From Lentimicrobiaceae bacterium (GTDB lineage: Bacteria; Bacteroidota; Bacteroidia; Bacteroidales; JALOCA01), in contig JALOCA010000017.1 in assembly GCA_023227965.1 (NCBI GenBank), forward strand, positions 1 through 63,370: 63,370 nucleotides of DNA, written 5' to 3'. The notes beneath the pieces were generated by a model. The model was not told the origin of the DNA and did not search any database. It saw nothing but the letters and a program-made list of their open reading frames with translations. The position numbers and the translations under genes were made by a program. Shown here piece after piece: positions 31,587 through 40,395 of this stretch (within the stretch, counting starts at the first letter, position 1; every line of letters begins with the position of its first letter).

Positions 31587-33041
31587 ATGAAAAATCAGCC
31601 TGCATTAAAGAAAAGTCTGAATCTGTTTGATTCTACGGCATTGGTCATCGGTTCGATGATAGGTTCTGGCATTTTTATTGTCAGTGCCGATATGTCGCGT
31701 ACCCTGGGTTCCCCGGGATGGTTAATGGTAGCCTGGATAATCACGGGCTTTCTCACCATTTTTGCAGCCATCAGCTATGGCGAACTGGCATCACTGATGC
31801 CCCAGGCAGGTGGTCAATATGTTTATCTTCGCGAAGCCTACAACCCTCTTTTTGGATTTCTGTACGGCTGGACACTTTTTCTTGTAATACAAACAGGCAC
31901 TATTGCTGCAGTAGCTATGGCATTTGCCAAATTTTTCGGGGTACTTGTCCCCTGGTTTTCCGAAAATAACATTTTAATATCCATGGGAAGTATTAAAATA
32001 AATTATGCCCAGTTACTGGCGGTTACAAGTATTGTCCTGCTCACATGGATTAATACAAAGGGAATTAAAACAGGAAAATACATTCAAAATGGATTCACAG
32101 GAATAAAAACCATTGTTTTACTTCTTTTTATCCTCATCGGGTTATTTTTTGCCACTAACAATGGTGCAGTAAAAGCCAATTTTTCGATCTTGTGGGATGC
32201 CCAGCAATATAGCGGAAATCAATTTGTATCCTTAACCGGATTTGCTGTTATTGTCGCAATCGGCACTGCCATGGTGGGTTCACTCTTTACTTCGGTAACT
32301 TGGGAAAATCTTACTTTTACTTCTGGTGAAGTAATAAATCCTAAACGTAATGTGCCTTTAGGTCTATTTTTTGGAACCCTCATCGTAACTGCTATTTACT
32401 TGTTAGCTAATCTTGTTTATTTGAACATTTTGCCTTTGCGGGGAAATATAGAAGGTACCACGGCTTTTGAAAGAGGAATGCAGTTTGCAACCAACGACAG
32501 GCTTGCCACTGCATCTATGGAAAGTGTTTTTGGGCAGTATGCGGCTGTTATAATGGCTGTTTTTATCGTAATCTCCACTTTTGGATGTAATAACGGTCAG
32601 GTACTGGCAGGAGCAAGGGTATATTATGCTATGGCTGGCGACGGTTTGTTTTTTAAGAAAGTAGGGAAGCTGAATGCAAAAGGTGTTCCGGCTGCCGGAT
32701 TGATTACTCAGGGTATTTGGGCTTCATTACTATGTTTTTCAGGAACATATAGCCAGTTGCTTGATTATGTAGTATTTGCCGTTCTTATCTTTTATGTTCT
32801 CACCATTACAGCAATTTTCGTGCTCCGAATCAGAAAGCCCCATGCAGAACGACCCTACAAAGCATTCGGCTATCCGGTGATTCCCGCAATATATATTTTA
32901 ATTTCCATTCTTATAATGATTATTCTTCTCATTTATAAGCCCGATTATACTTGGCCTGGTTTAATTATCGTACTCATGGGAGTTCCGGTTTATTATATCT
33001 GGAAAAAAGGAAAAACAAATACATCATCATTAAAGTCCTGA
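31587..33041 (+). CDS. APC family amino acid permease (2)
   Basis: A 484-residue transporter with about 12 helices: GSMIGSGIFIVSADMSRTLG at helix 1, TIFAAISYGELASLMPQAGGQYVYLREAYNPLFGF at helices 2-3, and SVTWENLTFTSGEVINPKRNVPLG near helix 6. The arrangement is that of the L-type amino acid transporter-like branch (serine/threonine or neutral amino acid exchange). It differs clearly from the preceding permease, so the pair is not a recent duplication. Confidence 0.9.
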   Translation: MKNQPALKKSLNLFDSTALVIGSMIGSGIFIVSADMSRTLGSPGWLMVAWIITGFLTIFAAISYGELASLMPQAGGQYVYLREAYNPLFGFLYGWTLFLVIQTGTIAAVAMAFAKFFGVLVPWFSENNILISMGSIKINYAQLLAVTSIVLLTWINTKGIKTGKYIQNGFTGIKTIVLLLFILIGLFFATNNGAVKANFSILWDAQQYSGNQFVSLTGFAVIVAIGTAMVGSLFTSVTWENLTFTSGEVINPKRNVPLGLFFGTLIVTAIYLLANLVYLNILPLRGNIEGTTAFERGMQFATNDRLATASMESVFGQYAAVIMAVFIVISTFGCNNGQVLAGARVYYAMAGDGLFFKKVGKLNAKGVPAAGLITQGIWASLLCFSGTYSQLLDYVVFAVLIFYVLTITAIFVLRIRKPHAERPYKAFGYPVIPAIYILISILIMIILLIYKPDYTWPGLIIVLMGVPVYYIWKKGKTNTSSLKS

Positions 33042-33177
33042 AAAAGGTAGTAACTCTCTTCAAAATTCGGGTAAGACATTGTCAAAATATTAATAATCAA
33101 TTATTTTATTTTAATAAATTGAATATCACATATTTAAAGTTTCACAATATCAGTTTTTTTACATAGTAAGTATTTTT

Positions 33178-33185
33178 TATTTTTG
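33178..33185 (+). promoter_or_regulatory. -7 box of the PlsC-like gene
   Basis: TATTTTTG fits TAnnTTTG and lies about 70 bases before the ATG at 33257. The -33 side is T-rich without a clear TTTG. Confidence 0.45.
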
Positions 33186-33256
33186 CAATCTGCTTCAATG
33201 CCGGGTGGGTTTCGCAACTATAATCAAAGTAACATATAATTAATTTTAAATCCAGA

Positions 33257-33823
33257 ATGCAACATATTTCCAGATTTTTATTATGGTTAATGGGATGGAA
33301 AATTGTAGGGGAACTTCCTGATAATATAAAAAAGTGCGTAATCATCATGGCACCCCATACCAGTAATATTGATTATTTTATTGGAATCTTGGGGTTTACA
33401 GTCCTCAGACTCAAGGTGCGAATTTTAATTAAAAAAGAAGCTTTCATTTTTCCTTTTGGCTATCTACTAAAAAAAACGGGTTGTATTCCGGTAAAAAGAG
33501 GAAAAGTAAACCATCTGATAGAAATATCCACTGAATTATTTAATAAAAATCATTCGCTTATTTTGGTAATAACACCTGAAGGCACAAGAGGTTATAACCC
33601 TATATGGAAAAAAGGGTTTTATCACATTTCCACTAATGCCAAGGTTCCCATTGTATTGGGGTACCTCGATTATGCCAGTAAAACAGGGGGTTTGGGCGAA
33701 ATTCTTTATCCTTCAGGAAATTTTCAAAATGATTTCCACAAAATTGAAGAATTCTACAGAACCAAAACTGCCCGGCATCCTGAAAAATTTAATCTTTCTT
33801 CAGCGAATACACGACAAAACTGA
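33257..33823 (+). CDS. 1-acyl-glycerol-3-phosphate acyltransferase-like protein
   Basis: A 188-residue PlsC-family acyltransferase. Motif I is in MAPHTSNIDYFIG (H-x4-D), motif II around KKEAFIFPFGYLLKKTGCIPVKRG, and motif III in ITPEGTRGYNPIWKKGFYHIS. It is shorter than standard PlsC and lacks an obvious N-terminal membrane helix, like other short Bacteroidota members. It probably transfers an acyl group from acyl-ACP or CoA to a lyso-lipid or related acceptor. Confidence 0.85.
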   Translation: MQHISRFLLWLMGWKIVGELPDNIKKCVIIMAPHTSNIDYFIGILGFTVLRLKVRILIKKEAFIFPFGYLLKKTGCIPVKRGKVNHLIEISTELFNKNHSLILVITPEGTRGYNPIWKKGFYHISTNAKVPIVLGYLDYASKTGGLGEILYPSGNFQNDFHKIEEFYRTKTARHPEKFNLSSANTRQN

Positions 33824-33960
33824 ACGAATATTCACTTTTTCCCAACGAATATACATCGGCTTAGAATTAACCTTTTTTTCTTTTTAATTTTGCCAAACAA
33901 ATAAAATCACAGGGCAAAGACTGTATTTACTAATTTTGTCCATCTTAAAAAAATAAAAAA

Positions 33961-34917
33961 ATGACAGAAAAACAATACAGTTTCGGATTGATAGGTGCTG
34001 CCGGTTATATCGCGCCCCGGCACATGAAAGCCATCAAGGAAACTGGCAACAATTTGGTAGCTGCCCTCGATAAATTCGACTGCGTAGGTATAATGGACAG
34101 CTATTTTCCTCAGGCTTCTTTTTTTACGGAATCCGAACGTTTTGACCGTCATTTGGATAAACTTCGCCGTAAGGGAGAAGGTAAAGTTGACTTTGTAAGT
34201 ATCTGCTCCCCAAATTACCTTCACGATGCCCATATACGACTTGCATTACGTAACGAAGCCCATGCAATTTGCGAAAAGCCCTTAGTATTAAATCCATGGA
34301 ATGTGGATGCATTAAACCAGATAGAAAAGGAAACGGGCAAAAAAATCTTTAACATCCTGCAACTTCGCCTCCATCCAGCCCTGCTTGAACTAAAGCAAAA
34401 AATCGAAAATGGACCCAAGGATAAAGTCTATGATGTCGATTTAAGCTATATTACAAGCCGTGGCAAATGGTATTTTATTTCCTGGAAAGGCGATAGCGCA
34501 AAATCGGGTGGCATAGCTACCAATATTGGTATCCATTTTTTCGACATGCTCATCTGGATCTTTGGCAAGGTTAAACAAAGCATCGTCCATCTAAGCCAGC
34601 CCGATAAAGCCGGAGGTTATATTGATCTGGAACATGCCCGCGTCCGTTGGTTTTTGAGTGTGGATTATGAAAATATACCCGCAGAGATCAAACAGAAAGG
34701 ACAACGTACCTATCGCTCCATCACTGTGGATGGTAAAGAAATTGAGTTTAGCGGAGGCTTTACCGAATTGCACACCGAATCGTATAAACAAATAATCAAT
34801 GGCAACGGTTTCGGACTGGAACATGCCCGCCCATGCATCGAGATGGCTTATGAAATTCGTAATACCCAACCCATAGGGCGTATTGGTGAATACCACCCAC
34901 TATTAGGAATTAAGTGA
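33961..34917 (+). CDS. Gfo/Idh/MocA dehydrogenase, WbpB/WlbA-like
   Basis: A 318-residue NAD-dependent sugar dehydrogenase. The Rossmann part begins YSFGLIGAAGYIAPRHMKAIKETGN; the segment FVSICSPNYLHDAHIRLALRNEAHAICEKPLVLNPWNVDAL is typical of UDP-N-acetylglucosaminuronate 3-dehydrogenases (WbpB/WlbA). The C-terminal domain has GGIATNIGIHFFDMLIWIFG. It would start the route to 2,3-diamino-2,3-dideoxyuronic acids, but partner enzymes are not adjacent. It is the last gene before the polysaccharide locus. A -7 box, TAATTTTG, lies at 33931-33938. Confidence 0.85.
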   Translation: MTEKQYSFGLIGAAGYIAPRHMKAIKETGNNLVAALDKFDCVGIMDSYFPQASFFTESERFDRHLDKLRRKGEGKVDFVSICSPNYLHDAHIRLALRNEAHAICEKPLVLNPWNVDALNQIEKETGKKIFNILQLRLHPALLELKQKIENGPKDKVYDVDLSYITSRGKWYFISWKGDSAKSGGIATNIGIHFFDMLIWIFGKVKQSIVHLSQPDKAGGYIDLEHARVRWFLSVDYENIPAEIKQKGQRTYRSITVDGKEIEFSGGFTELHTESYKQIINGNGFGLEHARPCIEMAYEIRNTQPIGRIGEYHPLLGIK

Positions 34918-35023
34918 TTTAATTATAAGTTATTGGTTAATCATTTATAGTTTAAAACAAAAAGTGAAATTTTTTATTATTTAAAAATCTTATCACTTTA
35001 AAAGCTTTATAAACCATACAAAT

Positions 35024-35536
35024 ATGTCTATCTCTTCTAAACAATGGCTTGCTCTTTACACCCGCTCACGTTGGGAAAAAAAAGTTTTTAAGCTGTTAAC
35101 GGAAGGCGGGCATGAAGCGTTCCTCCCCCTTCGCAGAGAAAAAAGACAATGGAAAGACAGAAAAAAATGGGTGGAAGAGCCATTGATACGTTCATACATT
35201 TTTGTAAATACAGGAAAAAAAGAATATTATGATATTTTAAACACTCCCGGAGCAGTTTGTTACATCTTTTTTGAAGGCAAACCAGCACCAATTCGCGAAG
35301 AACAAATCCTTTTCCTTAAATCTATTAACGAAAACCCTCTCTCTGAATTTGAAGTTACTTCCAATAATTTCCAAAAAGGAGACCTGCTTACGATTACATC
35401 AGGCGCTTTTTCAGGATTTGAAGGTGAACTCATAGAATATAGAGGGAGAAAAAAAGTACTTATCCGTCTCGAACAGTTGGGAAAAGCAATTCTGATAACC
35501 ATCCCTATACAGTATATTTCCATTTTAAACAAATAA
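35024..35536 (+). CDS. UpxY family transcription antiterminator
   Basis: A 170-residue NusG paralogue. The NGN domain (QWLALYTRSRWEKKVFKLLTEGGHEAFLPLRREKRQWKDRKK...RSYIFVNT) is followed by a KOW-type domain (KGDLLTITSGAFSGFEGELIEYRGRKKVLIRLEQLG). UpxY proteins, in Bacteroides, let RNA polymerase read through terminators in the leader and body of the capsule operon they head. Its place as first gene of the locus fits. An intrinsic terminator inside the operon (40343-40375) is a candidate target. Confidence 0.9.
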   Translation: MSISSKQWLALYTRSRWEKKVFKLLTEGGHEAFLPLRREKRQWKDRKKWVEEPLIRSYIFVNTGKKEYYDILNTPGAVCYIFFEGKPAPIREEQILFLKSINENPLSEFEVTSNNFQKGDLLTITSGAFSGFEGELIEYRGRKKVLIRLEQLGKAILITIPIQYISILNK

Positions 35537-35629
35537 ATATAATGATAAGATATTGAATCAATAACATAAATTAATAAAAAAATTATAAAAAATTTACGTA
35601 ACTGATGTGTTTGTAATAAAAAAAGTTTA

Positions 35630-35637
35630 TACCTTTG
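35630..35637 (+). promoter_or_regulatory. Promoter -7 box before the nucleotidyltransferase-like gene
   Basis: TACCTTTG fits TAnnTTTG; a TTTG lies 16 bases upstream of it. The leader to the ATG at 35717 is about 80 bases and contains direct CAATCAATAATAT-type phrases. Confidence 0.5.
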
Positions 35638-35716
35638 AGTAATAATATTACTCAATAACGCTAAAATTACTAACAATCTTTCAATCAATAATATAAGTTA
35701 TTAATTCATCTATTCT

Positions 35717-36244
35717 ATGTTAGATGCACTGATCATATCGAAAACAAGGATAAAATTGCTGATGAAGTTTTTTCTGAACAGTGCCACATCTTCTTATTTG
35801 CGCGACCTTGAATCCGATTTTCAGGAATCCACTAATGCTATTCGGATTGAATTAAACCGGTTTGAAAAAGCAGGATTGCTTACTTCTTCTTTTTCAGGCA
35901 ATAAAAAAATGTTTTTTGCCAATACCCGGCATCCCCTTTTTAATGATATCCATCGTATCATTATTAAGCATGTTGGAATTGATACTGTAACGGAAGAAAT
36001 CATTAACAAGTTGGGAGGATTAAAAAAAGTGTACCTTACCGGTAGTTTTTCGAGGGGAATTGATAGCCATATCATTGATATAGTACTGATTGGAGAAGAT
36101 ATTGATAAAAATTATCTATTGACACTGGTAGAAAAAGCCGAAAAGCTTATCCACCGCAAAATACGATATATGCTGATGTTACCTGAGGAATATGAAGACT
36201 TCCGGGAAGAAGAACCCGAAGCCTTTCTCCTTTGGGAAATGTAA
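35717..36244 (+). CDS. Winged-helix/nucleotidyltransferase-like regulator
   Basis: A 175-residue protein. The N-terminal half is a winged helix (ISKTRIKLLMKFFLNSATSSYLRDLESDFQESTNAIRIELNRFEKAGLLTSS). The second half has the minimal nucleotidyltransferase pattern (KVYLTGSFSRGIDSHIIDIVLIGEDID), though the canonical second Asp is in the IDIVLI position, so catalysis is uncertain. Proteins like this are frequent at the heads of Bacteroidota polysaccharide loci and are probably regulators. Confidence 0.75.
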   Translation: MLDALIISKTRIKLLMKFFLNSATSSYLRDLESDFQESTNAIRIELNRFEKAGLLTSSFSGNKKMFFANTRHPLFNDIHRIIIKHVGIDTVTEEIINKLGGLKKVYLTGSFSRGIDSHIIDIVLIGEDIDKNYLLTLVEKAEKLIHRKIRYMLMLPEEYEDFREEEPEAFLLWEM

Positions 36245-36394
36245 TTTTTTTCTTTGGAAGGCAATTACAATACAATTTAATACCAATAGGTTACATGTAT
36301 TATTGTAACTGAGAGGGCGAAGCTGTGCTTAGGCGGGATGAGGAGTTCAGAGCAAGGAACAGAATAGATTTTAATTAAAATTAAAATAAATAGT

Positions 36395-37410
36395 ATGGCA
36401 ACGGCAGCAAATTAACTAAGTACTAAACGGAGATATTGAATGCTTACGAAAATTTGTTAGGCTAAGATTCAGGAAGAAAAACAGGAAAGCCCGAAAGAAA
36501 CCAAACATGCAGAAGCAAAGCAAGCCTCCGGAAATGTTGCCTCCTCATTATCAGAAGAAAACATTCTTAAAGGGATTGCCAATCTAAAATTGGATATTCC
36601 TCGTTCACTCGATACGCTTGAAAAATCACTTGTTGAAGAGCACAAAAAATTATCATCTCTGAAGGAAGCCACCGCAAACGAAAAACAATCTCTGGAAAAC
36701 CTTTACGGAATTGTAGCCGAAACCGATTCGTTGGCTGCATTACTCCAGGCACAAAAAGAAAAGAAAGAAGCTTTTGACAAAAAATTAAGCGAAAAAAAGG
36801 AAGCTTTCGACAAGGAAATATCAGAAAAGCGTCAAAGTTGGGATAAAGAAAAGACAATTCATGAATTAACGCTGAAAGAGGAAAAAGAAAAAACAGCAAA
36901 AGAACGTAAACGCGAAGAGGAGAAATATACCTATACCCTTACGATAAAACGTAAGAAAGACGAAGATACCTATAATGAAAAAAATCAGCTTTGGATAAAG
37001 CGCTGGTTGAAAAACAGCAAACTTTTGATAAGGAATACAAGGAACGGGAACAGACTATTCTTGCAAAAGAGACAGAGTATTCCGAATTAAAGATAAAAGT
37101 CGAAAAGTTTCCGGATAAACTTCAGAAAGCCATTAAACAAAGCGAAAAAGAAGTTACCGACCGTCTTACTTCCCAGTTTAAGTTTGAAAAAGAGGTTTTG
37201 CAAAAGGACTATTCTTCTGAAGTGAAATTGAAGGAACAACAGATATTAGCGCTGGAAAACAAGATAAAAGACCTTGAAATACAACTTAAGCAAGCAATGG
37301 CTAAAACAGAAACCCCTGAAAAGAACCTGAAAGATGTGGTAATGAAAACCATCGAACAAGGTAGCCGGATTGCTTTTGTTGACAAGCCTCATACGAAGGA
37401 AACAGATTGA
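36395..37410 (+). pseudogene. Degraded coiled-coil protein gene
   Basis: Reading across frames gives a familiar Bacteroidota protein: MATAAN at 36395, then EILNAYENLL in a second frame, then AKIQEEKQESPKE...SLDTLEKSL and a long coiled coil (LSEKKEAFDKEISEKRQSWDKEKT), then, after a shift near 36985-36995, ALVEKQQTFDKEYKEREQTI to the end (VMKTIEQGSRIAFVDKPHTKETD). In-frame TAA, TGA and TAG codons occur in the first 70 bases, so at least three lesions are present. Such coiled-coil genes are common near polysaccharide loci; their role is unknown. Confidence 0.75.
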
Positions 37411-37518
37411 AAAATCATCCGCCAATTACGCTATTTTTCGCGGATAAATTAGTTTCAATCAATAAATTATAATTATAAAATTAGTTTAATTTGTGTAATT
37501 CGCGGACAAAAAAATAAT

Positions 37519-37716
37519 TTGTTGATCAAAATAATCTGCGGATCAATCTGCAAGAATCTGTGGACTGAAGCCAATGAAGCTACATATTGGATTTTATTAT
37601 TGCGTGATTCGGATTATATAACTTCAATAACGGCTACCGACCTATTATCCGACAACTTAGAGATAACCAAAATATTCACAGCAAGCATCAATATCGCAGA
37701 AAGAACTAATAAATAA
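37519..37716 (+). pseudogene. C-terminal fragment of a four-helix-bundle protein
   Basis: The last 50 codons (LWTEANEATYWILLLRDSDYI...LLSDNLEITKIFTASINIAERTNK) match the end of the four-helix-bundle/23S-rRNA-insert family (E.NE..YWL.LL....Y). The first half of the gene is missing. Such genes and fragments are common between polysaccharide genes in this phylum. The flanking sequence repeats phrases such as CGCGGA(C/T)AAA. Confidence 0.6.
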
Positions 37717-37770
37717 CAGCATAAAACAAACAGTGAAATTCTTCACTATTCATAATTAAATTTACTTTGC

Positions 37771-38178
37771 ATGTCAATTTCTGAAGTTAAACTTATAAAC
37801 CTTCCAAAATTTGAAGACCCACGTGGTAATCTGACATTTATTGAGCAGGAAAAGCACATACCATTTAAAATCAAACGGGTTTATTGGATCTACGACGTTC
37901 CAGGTGGACAAACCCGTGGTGGTCATGCTTTTAAAGAGCAACAGGAAATTGTGGTTGCCCTTTCCGGTAGTTTTGACGTGGAAATTCATGATGGAATTAC
38001 TGAAAAGCGCTTCCATTTAAATCGTTCTTATTTCGGATTGTATATTCCCCAGAAACTTTGGCGTTTTATGGATAATTTCAGTACCAACTCTGTTGCCTTA
38101 GTTCTTTCTTCGACTTTTTATCAAGAAGATGACTACATCATGGATTATGAATCATTTAAATCTTTTAAAAAGCCATGA
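37771..38178 (+). CDS. WxcM-like cupin, sugar 3,4-ketoisomerase (1)
   Basis: A 135-residue cupin of the FdtA/QdtA/WxcM family, converting dTDP-4-keto-6-deoxyglucose to the 3-keto isomer. Markers: FEDPRGNLTFIEQEKHIPFKIKRVYWIYDVPGGQTRGGHAFKEQQEIVVALSGSF, with the active-site His in GGHA, and YFGLYIPQKLWRFMDNFS. It overlaps the next, homologous gene by four bases. Together with the DegT aminotransferase (48388-49485) it points to a 3-amino-3,6-dideoxyhexose. The dTDP-glucose supply genes (rmlA, rmlB) are not in the window. Confidence 0.85.
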   Translation: MSISEVKLINLPKFEDPRGNLTFIEQEKHIPFKIKRVYWIYDVPGGQTRGGHAFKEQQEIVVALSGSFDVEIHDGITEKRFHLNRSYFGLYIPQKLWRFMDNFSTNSVALVLSSTFYQEDDYIMDYESFKSFKKP

Positions 38179-38597
38179 AAAAAGTAAATGTTTTTGATTG
38201 TTCTGTAGTTGAGTTACCAAGAAATATACATAGAAATGGAAATATTAGTATTGCGGAAAATTTAAAAAATTTACCATTTGAAATTAAACGAGTATTTTAC
38301 ATTTATGATATTCCAGGTGGGGAAGATAGAGGAGCACATGCCCATAAAATATGTCATCAGTTTTTAATTGCTGCAAGTGGTAGTTTTGAAATAGAATTAG
38401 ATGATGGCATAAATAAAAGAACTATCGTATTAAATCGTCCATATTTCGGTCTACATATACCACCTGGGATTTGGGCTGCTGAAAAATCATTTTCTTCTGG
38501 TGCAGTTTGTTTGGTACTTACTTCCGAAGTATATCAGGATTTTGATTATATCCGAAGCCATGATGACTTTATTAACTACATTAAATTATTAAAATGA
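38175..38597 (+). CDS. WxcM-like cupin, sugar 3,4-ketoisomerase (2)
   Basis: A 140-residue paralogue of the preceding gene with the same frame of motifs (NLPFEIKRVFYIYDIPGGEDRGAHAHKICHQFLIAASGSFEIELDDG; YFGLHIPPGIWAAEKSFSSGAVCLVL). Having two side by side is common in such loci; they may give different C-4 stereochemistry (galacto versus gluco products) or act as a heteromer. It overlaps both neighbours, so it is within one operon. Confidence 0.85.
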   Translation: MKKVNVFDCSVVELPRNIHRNGNISIAENLKNLPFEIKRVFYIYDIPGGEDRGAHAHKICHQFLIAASGSFEIELDDGINKRTIVLNRPYFGLHIPPGIWAAEKSFSSGAVCLVLTSEVYQDFDYIRSHDDFINYIKLLK

Positions 38598-39160
38598 ATT
38601 TACCTTCAGATTTTACTTTTGAAAAATATGGATTACAATTAAGATTCGTAAACGAAAATGATGCAGAATTCATTGTCAAACTTAGAACAAATCCAAAATT
38701 AGGTCGTTTTATACATTCAACATCTTCTGATATAGAGTTGCAAAAAAAATGGATTCGTGATTATAAACAAAGAGAATCCGAAGGCAAAGATTATTATTTT
38801 ATTTTTTTCAAAGGAGGCCAACCAGTTGGCTTGAACAGAATATATCACATTGAAGAAGACCGATTTACAAGTGGAAGCTGGGTGTTTGAGCAAAATGCAG
38901 CTTTTGAATGTTCTATTGCTTCAGCCCTGATTGTAAGAATTATCGCTTTCGATATTCTTGGAAAAGAAATAGAATTTGGGGTAGAAGGATGCCATGTTGA
39001 TAACAAGAAAGTTATTAAATTTAATTTAATGATTGGATTGAAAATCAAGGGTACAAGAATCGAAGAAAATGGAGAATATTACACATTCAACCTAACAAAA
39101 CAAGATTTCGAAAAAAATAAACCCAAAATTGAAAGGTTAATAGGTTTTACTAATATTTAG
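38594..39160 (+). CDS. GNAT family acetyltransferase
   Basis: A 188-residue GNAT-fold protein (LQLRFVNENDAEFIVKLRTNPKLGRFIHSTSSDIELQKKWIRDYKQRESEGKDYYFIFF, VGLNRIYHIEEDRFTSGSWVF, KFNLMIGLKIKGTRIEENGEYYTFNLT). Members of this type N- or O-acylate sugar nucleotides in polysaccharide loci. It may acylate the amine formed by the DegT aminotransferase, or use the acyl chain made by the neighbouring ACP module. Confidence 0.8.
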   Translation: MNLPSDFTFEKYGLQLRFVNENDAEFIVKLRTNPKLGRFIHSTSSDIELQKKWIRDYKQRESEGKDYYFIFFKGGQPVGLNRIYHIEEDRFTSGSWVFEQNAAFECSIASALIVRIIAFDILGKEIEFGVEGCHVDNKKVIKFNLMIGLKIKGTRIEENGEYYTFNLTKQDFEKNKPKIERLIGFTNI

Positions 39161-39166
39161 TTAATT

Positions 39167-40096
39167 ATGAAAGCATTTATTTTTCCAGGACAAGGTTGCC
39201 AAAAAGAAGGTATGGGTAGAGACTTATACGACCATTTTCTAAAGGCAAAAGAAATGTTCGAATATGCTAACGAACTACTTGGAAGGCGAATTTCTGATGT
39301 AATGTTTTTTGGCAATGAATTAGATTTAATGGAAACAAAAAACACACAGCCATCTGTATTTTTATATGAAGTTATTCTGGCTTTAACACAAAAAGAAATC
39401 ATTCCGGATGTTGTCGCAGGACATTCTTTAGGTGAATTTGCTGCACTTGTAGTAAATGGAACTCTTAGTTTTGAAGATGGTCTTAATTTAGTTTTGAATC
39501 GTGCTTTAATCGCACAAAAAGTTTGTGAAAAATTTGATACTGCTATGGGTGCAGTAATTGGCTTTACTGATGAATACATTACACGTCGTATCAAAGAAAT
39601 TTCTGAAGAAACAGGTGAACCTATTTACTTTGCTAATTATAACGGACCAGGACAAGTAGTAATAACCGGTTCTAAAAAAGGGATTAGAACAGCCTGTAAA
39701 GCATTCAAAAATGAAGGTGCAAAAAAGGCAATACCTCTTGCTATAAGCGGATCATTTCATTCTCCTTACATGGAAGAAGCAAGAATTGAATTAGGAGAAA
39801 TAATAAAAAATACAAACTTCAGTAAACCCAAATGCCCAATTTATCAATGCGTTGATGCAAAGCCTCATACTGAACCTTTAGAAATCAAAAACAACCTTAT
39901 TGAACATATCACTCACCCCGTTTTGTGGACATTGATGCTCCAAAATATGGAGGCAGATTGTGTTAAGGAATTCTACGAAGTTGGTACTGACGATACACTC
40001 CAGAAAATAGTAGCACGCATGTGTCCTGACAAAATAGTAACTTCTCTTTTGAACATCTCTACATATAGTAGTAAAATCAACAATTATTCACTTTAA
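39167..40096 (+). CDS. fabD: ACP S-malonyltransferase
   Basis: A 309-residue acyltransferase loading malonyl groups from malonyl-CoA onto an acyl carrier protein. It begins MKAFIFPGQGCQKEGMGRDLYD; the nucleophile Ser87 is in VVAGHSLGEFAALV, and the His is in ISGSFHSPYMEEA near 200. The length is normal. Being inside a polysaccharide operon directly before an ACP gene, it is likely a dedicated copy feeding that ACP and not the housekeeping enzyme. Confidence 0.9.
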   Translation: MKAFIFPGQGCQKEGMGRDLYDHFLKAKEMFEYANELLGRRISDVMFFGNELDLMETKNTQPSVFLYEVILALTQKEIIPDVVAGHSLGEFAALVVNGTLSFEDGLNLVLNRALIAQKVCEKFDTAMGAVIGFTDEYITRRIKEISEETGEPIYFANYNGPGQVVITGSKKGIRTACKAFKNEGAKKAIPLAISGSFHSPYMEEARIELGEIIKNTNFSKPKCPIYQCVDAKPHTEPLEIKNNLIEHITHPVLWTLMLQNMEADCVKEFYEVGTDDTLQKIVARMCPDKIVTSLLNISTYSSKINNYSL

Positions 40097-40102
40097 CACT
40101 TA

Positions 40103-40336
40103 ATGATTATGGAACTAAATGATTTTGTACAAGTATTTGCCAGACAGTTTGATGACACTCCGGCAGAAGAATTTACTCCTTCAACAGTTTTCAAGGAAAT
40201 TGAAGAATGGGGATCCTTAGTTGCACTTTCTGTCATTGCTATGATAGATGAAGAATTTGAAAAAAGGGTAACAGGTGCAGATCTAAGAGGGGTAAGTACC
40301 ATTGAAGATTTGTATAATCTAATTCAAAAAAAGTAA
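40103..40336 (+). CDS. Acyl carrier protein, dedicated
   Basis: A 75-77 residue ACP (start ATG at 40103 or 40109). Four-helix pattern, with the phosphopantetheine Ser36 (numbering from the second ATG) in EEWGSLVALSVIAMIDEEF; the usual Asp before Ser-Leu is replaced by Gly, marking it as a specialised ACP. A strong terminator follows its stop. It is the carrier for the acyl module formed with FabD, two KASIII enzymes, SDRs and MaoC. Confidence 0.88.
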   Translation: MIMELNDFVQVFARQFDDTPAEEFTPSTVFKEIEEWGSLVALSVIAMIDEEFEKRVTGADLRGVSTIEDLYNLIQKK

Positions 40337-40342
40337 CAAATT

Positions 40343-40381
40343 AAAATAGAGGTCATAATCATTGACCTCTATTTTTTAATT
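40343..40381 (+). terminator. Strong intrinsic terminator inside the operon
   Basis: AAAATAGAGGTCA (40343-40355) and TGACCTCTATTTT (40363-40375) form a perfect 13-bp stem with a 7-base loop, followed by more Ts. It separates the ACP gene from the first KASIII gene in the middle of a continuous plus-strand operon. Read-through would need antitermination, as UpxY provides, or it may tune levels. Confidence 0.85.
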
Positions 40382-40395
40382 TTAAATCAAACGTT

